A stretch of 12,097 nt of DNA from Syntrophaceae bacterium UBA6112 (GTDB taxonomy: Bacteria > Desulfobacterota > Syntrophia > Syntrophales > UBA5619), in the NCBI GenBank assembly GCA_002423465.1, contig DIWG01000080.1, positions 29,486 to 41,582 on the forward strand, read 5' to 3'. A program made the position numbers and the translations under genes. The number at the start of each line of letters is the position of its first letter. Within the stretch, counting starts at the first letter, position 1. Positions 1 to 5,165 of the stretch are shown in pieces. The notes below the pieces were generated by a model. It was given only the letters and a program-made list of their open reading frames with translations, made no database searches and was not told the DNA's origin.

Positions 1-851
1 TCATGGGCGAAAACCCGATGATCTCCGATCCTGATCTTTCCCATGTCGAGGCCTCTCTGAAACACCTGGACCTCCTCATCGTTCAGGACATCTTCCTGAC
101 GGAGACGGCGAGGCTGGCCGATGTGGTCCTTCCCTCCGCCTGCTTTGCGGAAAAGGACGGCACCTTCACCAACACGGAAAGAAGGGTCCAGCGCGTCCGG
201 AGGGCGGTCCCGGCGCCGGGACAGGCGAAAGCGGACTGGGAGATCATCGCCGGTATCTCCACAAAAATGGGCTATCCCATGAACTACACCTCGGCAGCGG
301 AGATTATGGCGGAAATTAATGCCGTCACCCCGAGTTATGCGGGGATCACCTATGAGCGTCTCGAGAAGGAGGGAATCCAGTGGCCCTGCCCCAACACGGA
401 CCATCCGGGAACCCGTTTCCTGCACAAGGATCGGTTCAGCCGTGGGCGCGGCCTCTTCCATGCCATTGAGTACATCCCGCCGGCAGAGTTGCCCTGTGAT
501 GAATATCCGATCATCCTGTCCACGGGGCGGGTTCTCTATCATTATCATACCGGTACGATGACGCGGCTCTCCCAAGGATCCATGGAGCGCTGCCCCGAAT
601 CCCTCGTCGAAATCAACCCGTTCGACGCAGAGAAGCTCGGCATCGGTGACGGTCAGACCGTCAAGGTGTCCTCGCGGCGCGGCACGCTGCAGGCCAAGGC
701 GAAAATCACCACCCGTTCCGATGTGGGAACGGTTTTCATGAATTTCCACTTCCACGAGGCAGCGGTCAACCTCCTGACCAACCCGGCGCTCGATCCCATC
801 GGAAAGATTCCGGAGTACAAGGTCTGCGCCGTCCGGGTGGAGGCGGCCTGA
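1..851 (+). CDS. fdhA: Formate dehydrogenase alpha subunit (molybdopterin oxidoreductase), C-terminal part
   Basis: This is the 3' end of a gene that begins before the window; the frame is open from the left edge and stops with TGA at 849-851. About 282 residues are visible. The first part contains the family stretch ETARLADVVLPSACFAEKDG followed by GTFTNTERRVQ, which is typical of formate dehydrogenase and related bis-MGD enzymes. From about visible residue 168 the molybdopterin-dinucleotide binding domain runs to the end, with the STGR motif and the LYHYHTGTMTR segment. The enzyme oxidises formate to CO2 or runs in reverse. The Fe-S domains and the active-site Cys or Sec lie outside the window, so the electron partner cannot be read. 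The FNT channel gene downstream fits a formate role. The Met at position 3 is internal, not the start. Confidence 0.9.
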   Translation, partial: MGENPMISDPDLSHVEASLKHLDLLIVQDIFLTETARLADVVLPSACFAEKDGTFTNTERRVQRVRRAVPAPGQAKADWEIIAGISTKMGYPMNYTSAAEIMAEINAVTPSYAGITYERLEKEGIQWPCPNTDHPGTRFLHKDRFSRGRGLFHAIEYIPPAELPCDEYPIILSTGRVLYHYHTGTMTRLSQGSMERCPESLVEINPFDAEKLGIGDGQTVKVSSRRGTLQAKAKITTRSDVGTVFMNFHFHEAAVNLLTNPALDPIGKIPEYKVCAVRVEAA

Positions 852-884
852 GGCACGTGGCTCGTGGATCCGGAAAGTGGTTGT

Positions 885-942
885 GCCGGAAATGGTCTCC
901 TTTATATTTCCGGCTGCGTAATAGGATGTGATCTCGGATCAC
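885..942 (+). promoter_or_regulatory. Two hairpins in the fdhA-FNT intergenic leader
   Basis: A perfect 9-bp inverted repeat, GCCGGAAAT (885-893) and ATTTCCGGC (906-914), has a 12-base loop. It is followed by a 6-bp repeat GTGATC/GATCAC (928-933 and 937-942) with a 3-base loop. Neither has a T-run after it, so a standard Rho-independent terminator is unlikely. They may end or process the fdhA message, or act as leader structure or a protein-binding site for the FNT operon. The second one resembles a CRP/FNR-type dyad but has a 7-base spacer instead of 6. The repeats are seen; the roles are inferred. Confidence 0.45.
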
Positions 943-1012
943 GGACATTAAATTGTGCCATGATTCAAAACAAGCGACAGGTCATGGCCAAAAAAAAGGG
1001 AGGATCATCACT

Positions 1013-1891
1013 ATGGCTTTTAATGCACCGGCGAAAATGGTAGGCCTCGTGGCCAATGCGGGGACCTACAAATCGAAGCTCTCCGTATTTCAACTGCTGA
1101 TCCGCGGTTTCATGGCAGGTGCCTATATCGGCATCGGCGCTGCCCTGGCGACGGTCTGCTCAACCGGCGTGGCAGCGACCGCTGGGGCTGGCATCGCCAA
1201 ACTCGTCCTCGGGTCGGTTTTCCCCGTCGGCCTGATCGCGATCGTCCTGACCGGCATGGAACTTTTCACCGGCGATTGCATGCTGGTCCCCATGGCCGCC
1301 ATGATGAAGCGAGTCACCTGGGGCTCCGTCATGCGAAACTGGCTCTGGGTCTACATCGGCAACATTCTCGGGTCCTTTTTTTACGCCTATATCATGGCTT
1401 TTGGGCCGCTGGTCGACGGAACCGCGAACGGTATGGCAGTCAACGCCTTCGGCACAACCGCCATCAACATCGCCGTGGCCAAGACGCTGACCTACAAGGC
1501 GGCCGGCGGGGTCGGTTACTGGTCCGCCTTCATCAAGGCCATCGGCTGTAACTTCCTGGTAAATATCGCCATATTGCTTGCCATCACTGCGGACGACGTG
1601 GTCGGGAAGTTCTTCGGGATCTGGTTCCCGATCATGGCCTTCGTCTCGACCGGCTTCGAGCATTGCGTGGCGAACATGTACTTCCTTCCCGCGGGAAAGT
1701 ATCTGATTGACTGGTATCCGGAATCGATCCAGAAGATCGGCGGAATGCTGGCGGCCAACAACGGCCTTTCCTGGAGCGATATCTGGTTCTGGAACATCAT
1801 CCCGGTCACGGCGGGCAACATCGTCGGCGGCTTTCTGTTCATCGGTGTCGCCTACTTCATGATGTTCCGCAAGGAAGTGCCCAAGGATTAA
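1013..1891 (+). CDS. Formate/nitrite transporter (FNT) family channel
   Basis: A 292-residue integral membrane protein of normal length for the FocA/NirC/FNT family, which forms pentameric inner-membrane channels for formate, nitrite or hydrosulfide. The first family signature is visible as VLTGMELFTG (78-87) and the second as GCNFLVNIA (178-186). The conserved pore histidine lies in GFEHCVANMYF (214-224, His217), matching His209 of E. coli FocA. About six hydrophobic segments fit the fold. I chose ATG 1013 because GGGAGG lies 9-10 bases upstream and the family starts near there; an in-frame start at 953 would add 20 polar residues without a good ribosome site. Formate is the likely substrate because a formate dehydrogenase gene precedes it, but specificity cannot be read from sequence alone. 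It probably heads an operon with the next two genes. Confidence 0.93.
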   Translation: MAFNAPAKMVGLVANAGTYKSKLSVFQLLIRGFMAGAYIGIGAALATVCSTGVAATAGAGIAKLVLGSVFPVGLIAIVLTGMELFTGDCMLVPMAAMMKRVTWGSVMRNWLWVYIGNILGSFFYAYIMAFGPLVDGTANGMAVNAFGTTAINIAVAKTLTYKAAGGVGYWSAFIKAIGCNFLVNIAILLAITADDVVGKFFGIWFPIMAFVSTGFEHCVANMYFLPAGKYLIDWYPESIQKIGGMLAANNGLSWSDIWFWNIIPVTAGNIVGGFLFIGVAYFMMFRKEVPKD

Positions 1892-1908
1892 TCGGGCCGG
1901 GAGTCATT

Positions 1909-2394
1909 TTGTCGATATTTGCCTGGATTACATTTGTTCTTTGCACCGGTGCGGTTTTTCTCCGGTACGCCATAACCGGAGACAGCCAGTTCCTGATCTA
2001 TGCCATTCCTGGCCTGATCCTTCTCATCGTTCTGCCGATGACCCTGGGCTGGATGAGCCGCAGGAGCTACGTCAAGGCTGAAGGTGAGTATGATCAAAAG
2101 GCCCGGAGTTACCGGATCGGCCAGATCGGTGAATCGACCCGGGGACGGACGGTCCGGATCATGGGAAAGGTGGAAAAGGTCCGTTTCCGCTGGCTGAACC
2201 GCCCCCATTTTCAGGTGACAGACGACACGGGAACCATCCGGGTGATCCTCTTCACATCACCCGCTGAACGGATCATCATCGGAGACAGGGTGGAGGTCCT
2301 GGGGATGGTCATGAAGAACATCTTCGACCGTCGCGGCCAGGCCGTTTCCGCCGTCAGCATCAAAAAAACCGGCTCGAAAGAGCCATCATCATAA
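1909..2394 (+). CDS. Two-helix membrane protein with OB-fold domain
   Basis: A 161-residue protein with no confident named family. Two hydrophobic helices at about 3-20 and 26-47 are joined by a short loop containing TGDSQ. The basic stretch SRRSYVK follows, so the C-terminal part is probably cytoplasmic. Residues about 78-152 look like an OB-fold (tRNA_anti-like) beta barrel: a GKVEKVRFRW strand, FQVTDDTGTIRVILF, then GDRVEVLGMVMK and a last strand ending VSAVSIKK. OB-folds bind nucleic acid, oligosaccharide or protein; which applies here is unknown. The start is TTG 1909, 17 bases after the channel stop, with CCGGGAG 5-6 bases upstream, and translation is likely coupled. The small protein gene follows 11 bases later. 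Confidence 0.75.
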   Translation: MSIFAWITFVLCTGAVFLRYAITGDSQFLIYAIPGLILLIVLPMTLGWMSRRSYVKAEGEYDQKARSYRIGQIGESTRGRTVRIMGKVEKVRFRWLNRPHFQVTDDTGTIRVILFTSPAERIIIGDRVEVLGMVMKNIFDRRGQAVSAVSIKKTGSKEPSS

Positions 2395-2405
2395 GGGAGG
2401 TTGAC

Positions 2406-2549
2406 ATGGATTCATTGGAATCAAGGTTCTTGCTGGGGTTCATCCTGCTTGGCGTCGCTCCGGTCCTCGCTGTTTTCGGCACGGGGATTACGATTGGAAT
2501 CATGATCCTGGGAATGTTGATCGCGGTTTCCGCCGCGTTTGGCTCCTAA
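2406..2549 (+). CDS. 47-residue hydrophobic membrane protein
   Basis: A short gene with ATG 2406, TAA at 2547-2549, and a strong ribosome site AAGGGAGG (2393-2400) five bases upstream that overlaps the previous stop codon. The product begins MDSLESRF and then is almost wholly apolar (FLLGFILLGVAPVLAVFGTGITIGIMILGMLIAVSAAF, broken here by Gly and Pro into two possible helices at about 8-25 and 28-45). It has only two acidic and one basic residue. It fits a small inner-membrane hairpin protein translated with the OB-fold gene 11 bases upstream. I do not recognise a family. The good ribosome site, tight spacing and a hairpin just after the stop are the evidence that it is real. Confidence 0.65.
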   Translation: MDSLESRFLLGFILLGVAPVLAVFGTGITIGIMILGMLIAVSAAFGS

Positions 2550-2560
2550 GAAATCCGTAT

Positions 2561-2608
2561 GTCGGCGGGACCGGGGCGGCCCAAAAGGACCGTCTCGGTC
2601 CCGCCGAC
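2561..2608 (+). terminator. 13-bp hairpin ending the FNT operon
   Basis: GTCGGCGGGACCG (2561-2573) and CGGTCCCGCCGAC (2596-2608) are a perfect 13-bp inverted repeat with a 22-base loop, starting 11 bases after the small-protein stop. No T-run follows, so termination may need Rho, or the stem may protect the 3' end from exonucleases. Inside the loop, GGACCG (2587-2592) can pair instead with CGGTCC (2596-2601) around a 3-base loop, which would compete with the long stem. Confidence 0.6.
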
Positions 2609-2772
2609 AGGAATCTTCATGAAGGGATGCACTCGTGGTTGTTTCAGACCTCGGGAGGCAAGTTGCCAGCAAACGAGCACGCAAACTCACCCGGAATCCA
2701 CTGAAACGGCTGGATGCCGGATCAATTCCATCATGACAAGCGTCGACTGGTTACCTTGCCGAAACGTGGCTT

Positions 2773-3027
2773 TCAGCTTGCGAAAGCCTCTTTGATTTCA
2801 CGTTTCCAGATGCAGAGCATCTTGCCGCCGTGGAGCTGACACTGAACGAGTTCCCACTCATGGGATCCTTCCTCGTCGAGAATTTTCTTTACCTGGTTAA
2901 GACCGAAGTCGGGAAGTTCCGGAAGTGAATCCACCTTGCAGGCGCCAGCGCTGTCGCAGGCAATCTCAGCGGGGGGTATAATCTTGTTCAAATCCATCAT
3001 AGTCGTCTTGTAGTCCCATCTTGCCAT
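2773..3027 (-). CDS. Small DUF4177-like protein
   Basis: An 84-residue soluble protein. The pattern MARWDYKTT at the start, EEGSHEWELVQCQ near residues 52-64 and a last strand LCIWKR resembles DUF4177, whose members are 50-90 residues with W-E-Y-K, G-W-E-L-V and a terminal F/W-K-R; no biochemical function is known. An insert with a cysteine pair (AEIACDSAGACKV, Cys24 and Cys30) separates the first strand from the rest, which is not usual for the family. ATG 3027 has GGAGGT five bases upstream. It is a single-gene unit read from a clear promoter at 3110-3139. The stop codon lies in a 7-bp stem (GGCTTTC 2768-2774, GAAAGCC 2782-2788) that may act as a weak terminator. The family call is from pattern memory, not a search. 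Confidence 0.7.
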   Translation of the reverse strand: MARWDYKTTMMDLNKIIPPAEIACDSAGACKVDSLPELPDFGLNQVKKILDEEGSHEWELVQCQLHGGKMLCIWKREIKEAFAS

Positions 3028-3100
3028 GACTTACCTCCAGGATGTTTTTTACATGAGGATCTCTATCATCACTCTGCCGCCTCTGATCAGAAATTATCCT

Positions 3101-3133
3101 TACGTCATGATCATAGGGCAAAACGATGACGTA
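3101..3133. repeat. Operator-like inverted repeat over the promoter
   Basis: TACGTCAT (3101-3108) and ATGACGTA (3126-3133) are perfect 8-bp inverted arms 17 bp apart. They bracket the -10 box and much of the spacer of the promoter at 3110-3139. A second dyad, TGAC-GTAT-GTCA (3127-3138), overlaps the -35 box, and the palindrome ATGATCAT (3107-3114) overlaps the -10. The placement suits a repressor operator; no regulator gene is adjacent, so the binding protein is unknown. Confidence 0.5.
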
Positions 3134-3139
3134 TGTCAA
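3110..3139 (-). promoter_or_regulatory. Sigma-70 promoter of the DUF4177-like gene
   Basis: Read on the - strand, a perfect -35 TTGACA (3139-3134) is followed by an 18-bp spacer and -10 TATGAT (3115-3110, 5 of 6 consensus bases). Transcription would start near 3103, giving a leader of about 75 bases to ATG 3027. It is the best-matching promoter in this intergenic space. Confidence 0.7.
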
Positions 3140-3199
3140 CGCAAAACTGGCATAATCGCAACAAAACAATGGTTCTCCGCAACCTTTAAGCTTTTATAC

Positions 3200-3223
3200 A
3201 AAAACAGGATCACGCTTTGATCC
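3200..3223 (-). terminator. Rho-independent terminator of the amidase gene
   Basis: On the - strand GGATCA-AAGCG-TGATCC (3223-3207) forms a 6-bp stem with a 5-base loop and is followed at once by TGTTTTTGT. It lies about 100 bases after the amidase stop codon and before the DUF4177 promoter, so it insulates the two - strand units. Confidence 0.6.
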
Positions 3224-3295
3224 GTGTGGTTGGGATGCAGGGTTCGAGGTGAGTTCCAATGCTATCGGTTATCGGCGGCTCGATACAACGTTCCC

Positions 3296-3307
3296 TGATA
3301 CGTATCA
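3296..3307. repeat. 12-bp perfect palindrome TGATACGTATCA
   Basis: A perfect palindrome lies 16 bases beyond the amidase stop codon. A short direct repeat TATCGG-T-TATCGG sits at 3263-3275 nearby. It could be a protein site or a small transcript hairpin; there is no adjacent promoter to suggest a regulatory job. Confidence 0.35.
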
Positions 3308-3322
3308 CATCCCTTAAGCGCA

Positions 3323-4741
3323 TCACCGATATTGTGTCCCCGGCAGAAACAGTTTCCGGCCGACATAAAGAAGGTCCGGGCTCTTGAAGTGATTGAGCTC
3401 CATGAGTTCTTGGATTGTCGTACCGTGACTTGCAGCGATCGCACTGAGTGTATCACCCCTTTTCACCCGGTAGGTTTTACCGGACTTTACCGTGGGGACA
3501 TTCCTTCCGGCGATTTGCCGTCTTGCGCTCCCCTTCTCTTCCCCGTCGGAATGATCCCGTAGCTTTGCCACTCCATCCTTTCCGGCAGAAATGGTTCCTG
3601 CCGCGACCGGAAGCGGCGGCAGGAATGCAAAGACGGAGCGGGCCACCCTCTCCGCTATCCGCGCCTGAAAGCGGTCGCTCCGCAAAAGCTTTTCCTCTTT
3701 GTCATTGGAGATATAAGCGGTTTCGAACAAAATCGACGGAATGTCCGGGAGTTTGAGCACACGGAAGGGCGCCTCCTGAACAGTCATGAATTTCAGACGG
3801 TTCGTCACACCCAGCTCTCTGAGGAGCACATCGCCGAAGGTTCGTGACCGGTTTATGGTATGGGTCTGGAACATGTCGAGGATGATCGGATCGCTGACAT
3901 CGCTTCCCTCCACGTTGGGGACTCCTCCGATCACATCGGCCAGGTTTTCATTTTGCGCAAGAATCTTTGCCGCCTCGCTGCTTGCCGCCCCGGTGGAGAG
4001 GCAGTAGACCGAACTGCCGCCGGCATCCCGATTTCTGGCGGCATCCGCGTGGATGCTCACGAACAGATCCGCCCCGTATTCCCTTGCAATCATCAGCCTT
4101 TTATTGAAGGATACATAATAATCGTCATCCCGGGTCAGAAAGGCGCGGTAACCTTCCTTGCCATTGAGGATATCCCGCAGCTTTTTTGAGATTGCCAAAA
4201 CAACATTCTTTTCGAGGGTCCCCTGTTTACCGACCGCCCCAGGTGCATCACCCCCGTGACCGGGATCGATCACGATGACGTGCGCCTTGCGCGTGATTTT
4301 GACCTGCTCCCGGGCCTCGCTCTCCTGTTTTGCGATGTCCGGCAGGACAATATCCACGACGACTCGGTATGGCTTGTCCTGAAATTTTTTTAATTTGAAA
4401 ACCGTGCTCTGAACGGAAGCGGGAACGGACACCTCCACGCGCACCCCGGAAGGAGGTCGGCTGGAAAGACCAATCCCTTCCAACCCCGGCTTTTTCAAGA
4501 CGATCATCCGGGGAAAATGGGGGGGCAGCGATGTATCCTCCAGATCAACAACAATTACCCCCTCGCGCTTTTCGACGGTGAATGAAACATCCTCGTTTGT
4601 ATCGATCACAACCCGGGTATGGTCCGGGGCCACCCAGTGGCGGACGTTCAGGATCTGGTTCGCGGCCAGGGCGCAGGACGGCCAGCCGAACCCGAAGATC
4701 CAGATGATCATCATCCCGAAGAGCTTTTTGGTATTGGACAT
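3323..4741 (-). CDS. amiC: N-acetylmuramoyl-L-alanine amidase (AMIN, Amidase_3, LysM)
   Basis: A 472-residue periplasmic peptidoglycan hydrolase that cuts the bond between N-acetylmuramic acid and L-alanine, normally for daughter-cell separation. A signal peptide covers about 1-27 (basic KK, hydrophobic core, SCALA-A cleavage site). The AMIN targeting domain runs about 29-130. The zinc Amidase_3 domain runs about 153-375, with metal ligands in DPGHGG (His162), LEKN (Glu177) and SIHAD (His231) and the catalytic Glu340 in LFETAYISN. A linker leads to one C-terminal LysM domain (424-468, YRVKRGDTLSAIA) for glycan binding. E. coli AmiC has AMIN plus Amidase_3 but no LysM, so the symbol marks the family; AmiB-like naming is equally fair. 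The start ATG 4741 has AGGA seven bases upstream. The gene stands alone with its own terminator. Confidence 0.93.
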   Translation of the reverse strand: MSNTKKLFGMMIIWIFGFGWPSCALAANQILNVRHWVAPDHTRVVIDTNEDVSFTVEKREGVIVVDLEDTSLPPHFPRMIVLKKPGLEGIGLSSRPPSGVRVEVSVPASVQSTVFKLKKFQDKPYRVVVDIVLPDIAKQESEAREQVKITRKAHVIVIDPGHGGDAPGAVGKQGTLEKNVVLAISKKLRDILNGKEGYRAFLTRDDDYYVSFNKRLMIAREYGADLFVSIHADAARNRDAGGSSVYCLSTGAASSEAAKILAQNENLADVIGGVPNVEGSDVSDPIILDMFQTHTINRSRTFGDVLLRELGVTNRLKFMTVQEAPFRVLKLPDIPSILFETAYISNDKEEKLLRSDRFQARIAERVARSVFAFLPPLPVAAGTISAGKDGVAKLRDHSDGEEKGSARRQIAGRNVPTVKSGKTYRVKRGDTLSAIAASHGTTIQELMELNHFKSPDLLYVGRKLFLPGTQYR

Positions 4742-4776
4742 ATCCGCATCCTGATGACTTCGTCAAATTCCCGGTA

Positions 4777-4805
4777 GATGTATCAGTTCCAGCAGACAAA
4801 TTCAA
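4777..4805 (-). promoter_or_regulatory. Possible amidase promoter
   Basis: On the - strand TTGAAT (4805-4800), a 17-bp spacer, and TACATC (4782-4777) with an upstream TG, giving an extended -10 look, lie about 35 bases before ATG 4741. The -35 is good and the -10 is weak, so this is only a candidate. Confidence 0.3.
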
Positions 4806-4850
4806 CATTGATTGCGAAAAGTGATTGACAATGCGAACCTTTGATGGCAT

Positions 4851-4883
4851 GGATACCGGCGCTGTGAGATCAGGTCGGTATCC
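4851..4883. repeat. Inverted repeat between amidase gene and tRNA-Arg
   Basis: GGATACCG (4851-4858) and CGGTATCC (4876-4883) are perfect 8-bp arms 17 bp apart; a G:U and a C:G pair can extend the stem inward. It lies in the divergent gap between the amidase gene and the tRNA, just after a lone TTGACA (4825-4830, + strand). It could be an operator or a hairpin in a leader. Confidence 0.4.
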
Positions 4884-4968
4884 GCGTGGAAAAAGGTTGA
4901 ATAATCAACTGGCCCATAGTATTTAAAAGTCACTATGCAATCGTTTTCTTCGGAAAACTTGCGTCCGT

Positions 4969-5045
4969 GGGCGATTAGCTCAGTTGGATAGAGCGCTGGT
5001 CTCCGGAACCAGAGGCCGTGGGTTCAAGTCCCACATCGCCTACCA
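4969..5045 (+). tRNA. tRNA-Arg (anticodon CCG)
   Basis: A complete 77-base tRNA with encoded CCA. The acceptor is GGGCGAT (4969-4975) with ATCGCCT (5035-5041), discriminator A, then CCA. The D-arm is GCTC/GAGC. The anticodon stem CTGGT/ACCAG holds the loop CTCCGGA (5001-5007), so the anticodon CCG at 5003-5005 reads the Arg codon CGG. The T-arm is GTGGG-TTCAAGT-CCCAC. The first acceptor pair is G1:U72 rather than a Watson-Crick pair. No terminator is seen between this gene and rpsF, 120 bases on, so read-through into the ribosomal operon is possible. Confidence 0.95.
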
Positions 5046-5112
5046 TATGGGTAAGAGTCTTGATTTTCATGGAGACTTGTTATAGAAGGCAAACTCATTT
5101 TAAAGAGGGACT

Positions 5113-5157
5113 CTCCTTGCCTGGACCCCGTGTCCGGGCTATAGAGCCGAAAGGAGG
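5113..5157 (+). promoter_or_regulatory. rpsF leader structure, candidate S6:S18-binding RNA
   Basis: CTCCTT (5113-5118) can pair with AAGGAG (5151-5156), which is the ribosome site of rpsF. Inside it GCCTGGAC (5119-5126) pairs with GTCCGGGC (5132-5139), with one U:G, around the loop CCCGT. That leaves TATAGAGCCGA (5140-5150), with a CCG, unpaired on the 3' side between the two stems. A two-stem RNA with an unpaired CCG next to the Shine-Dalgarno is the published layout of the S6:S18 mRNA motif through which the S6-S18 complex represses its own operon. The pairings are seen; the assignment to that family is inferred. Confidence 0.55.
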
Positions 5158-5165
5158 AAACAACA

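Noticed and set aside
927..942. CRP site TGTGA-N-TCAC ahead of the FNT gene
   Set aside because: The spacer is 7 bases instead of 6 and the last base is not A, so I keep it only as a dyad, not as a CRP site.
1160..1663. 167-codon open frame on the - strand
   Set aside because: Antisense to the FNT channel, with a product rich in Asp, Gly and His as expected from reverse reading of GC-rich codons; no ribosome site.
2559..2795. 78-codon open frame on the + strand after the small membrane protein
   Set aside because: It starts inside the 13-bp hairpin, has no ribosome site, and its product looks random; it also overlaps the end of the DUF4177-like gene.
3148..3162. Sigma-54 promoter around TGGCATAATCGCA
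   Set aside because: The distance between the GG and GC elements is 9 instead of 12 bases and the TTGC half is missing.
3026..3220. 64-codon open frame on the + strand
   Set aside because: It runs across the promoter and operator region of the DUF4177-like gene and through the amidase terminator, with no ribosome site and no family resemblance.
4897..4925. tRNA-Arg promoter TTGAAT-N17-TATTTA
   Set aside because: The -10 matches only three of six consensus bases, and the TTGACA at 4825 lacks a -10 at proper distance, so I cannot place the tRNA promoter.
4969..5165. tRNA gene as an integration site of a mobile element
   Set aside because: No repeat of the tRNA 3' end, no integrase and no change in base use follow; the next gene is rpsF.
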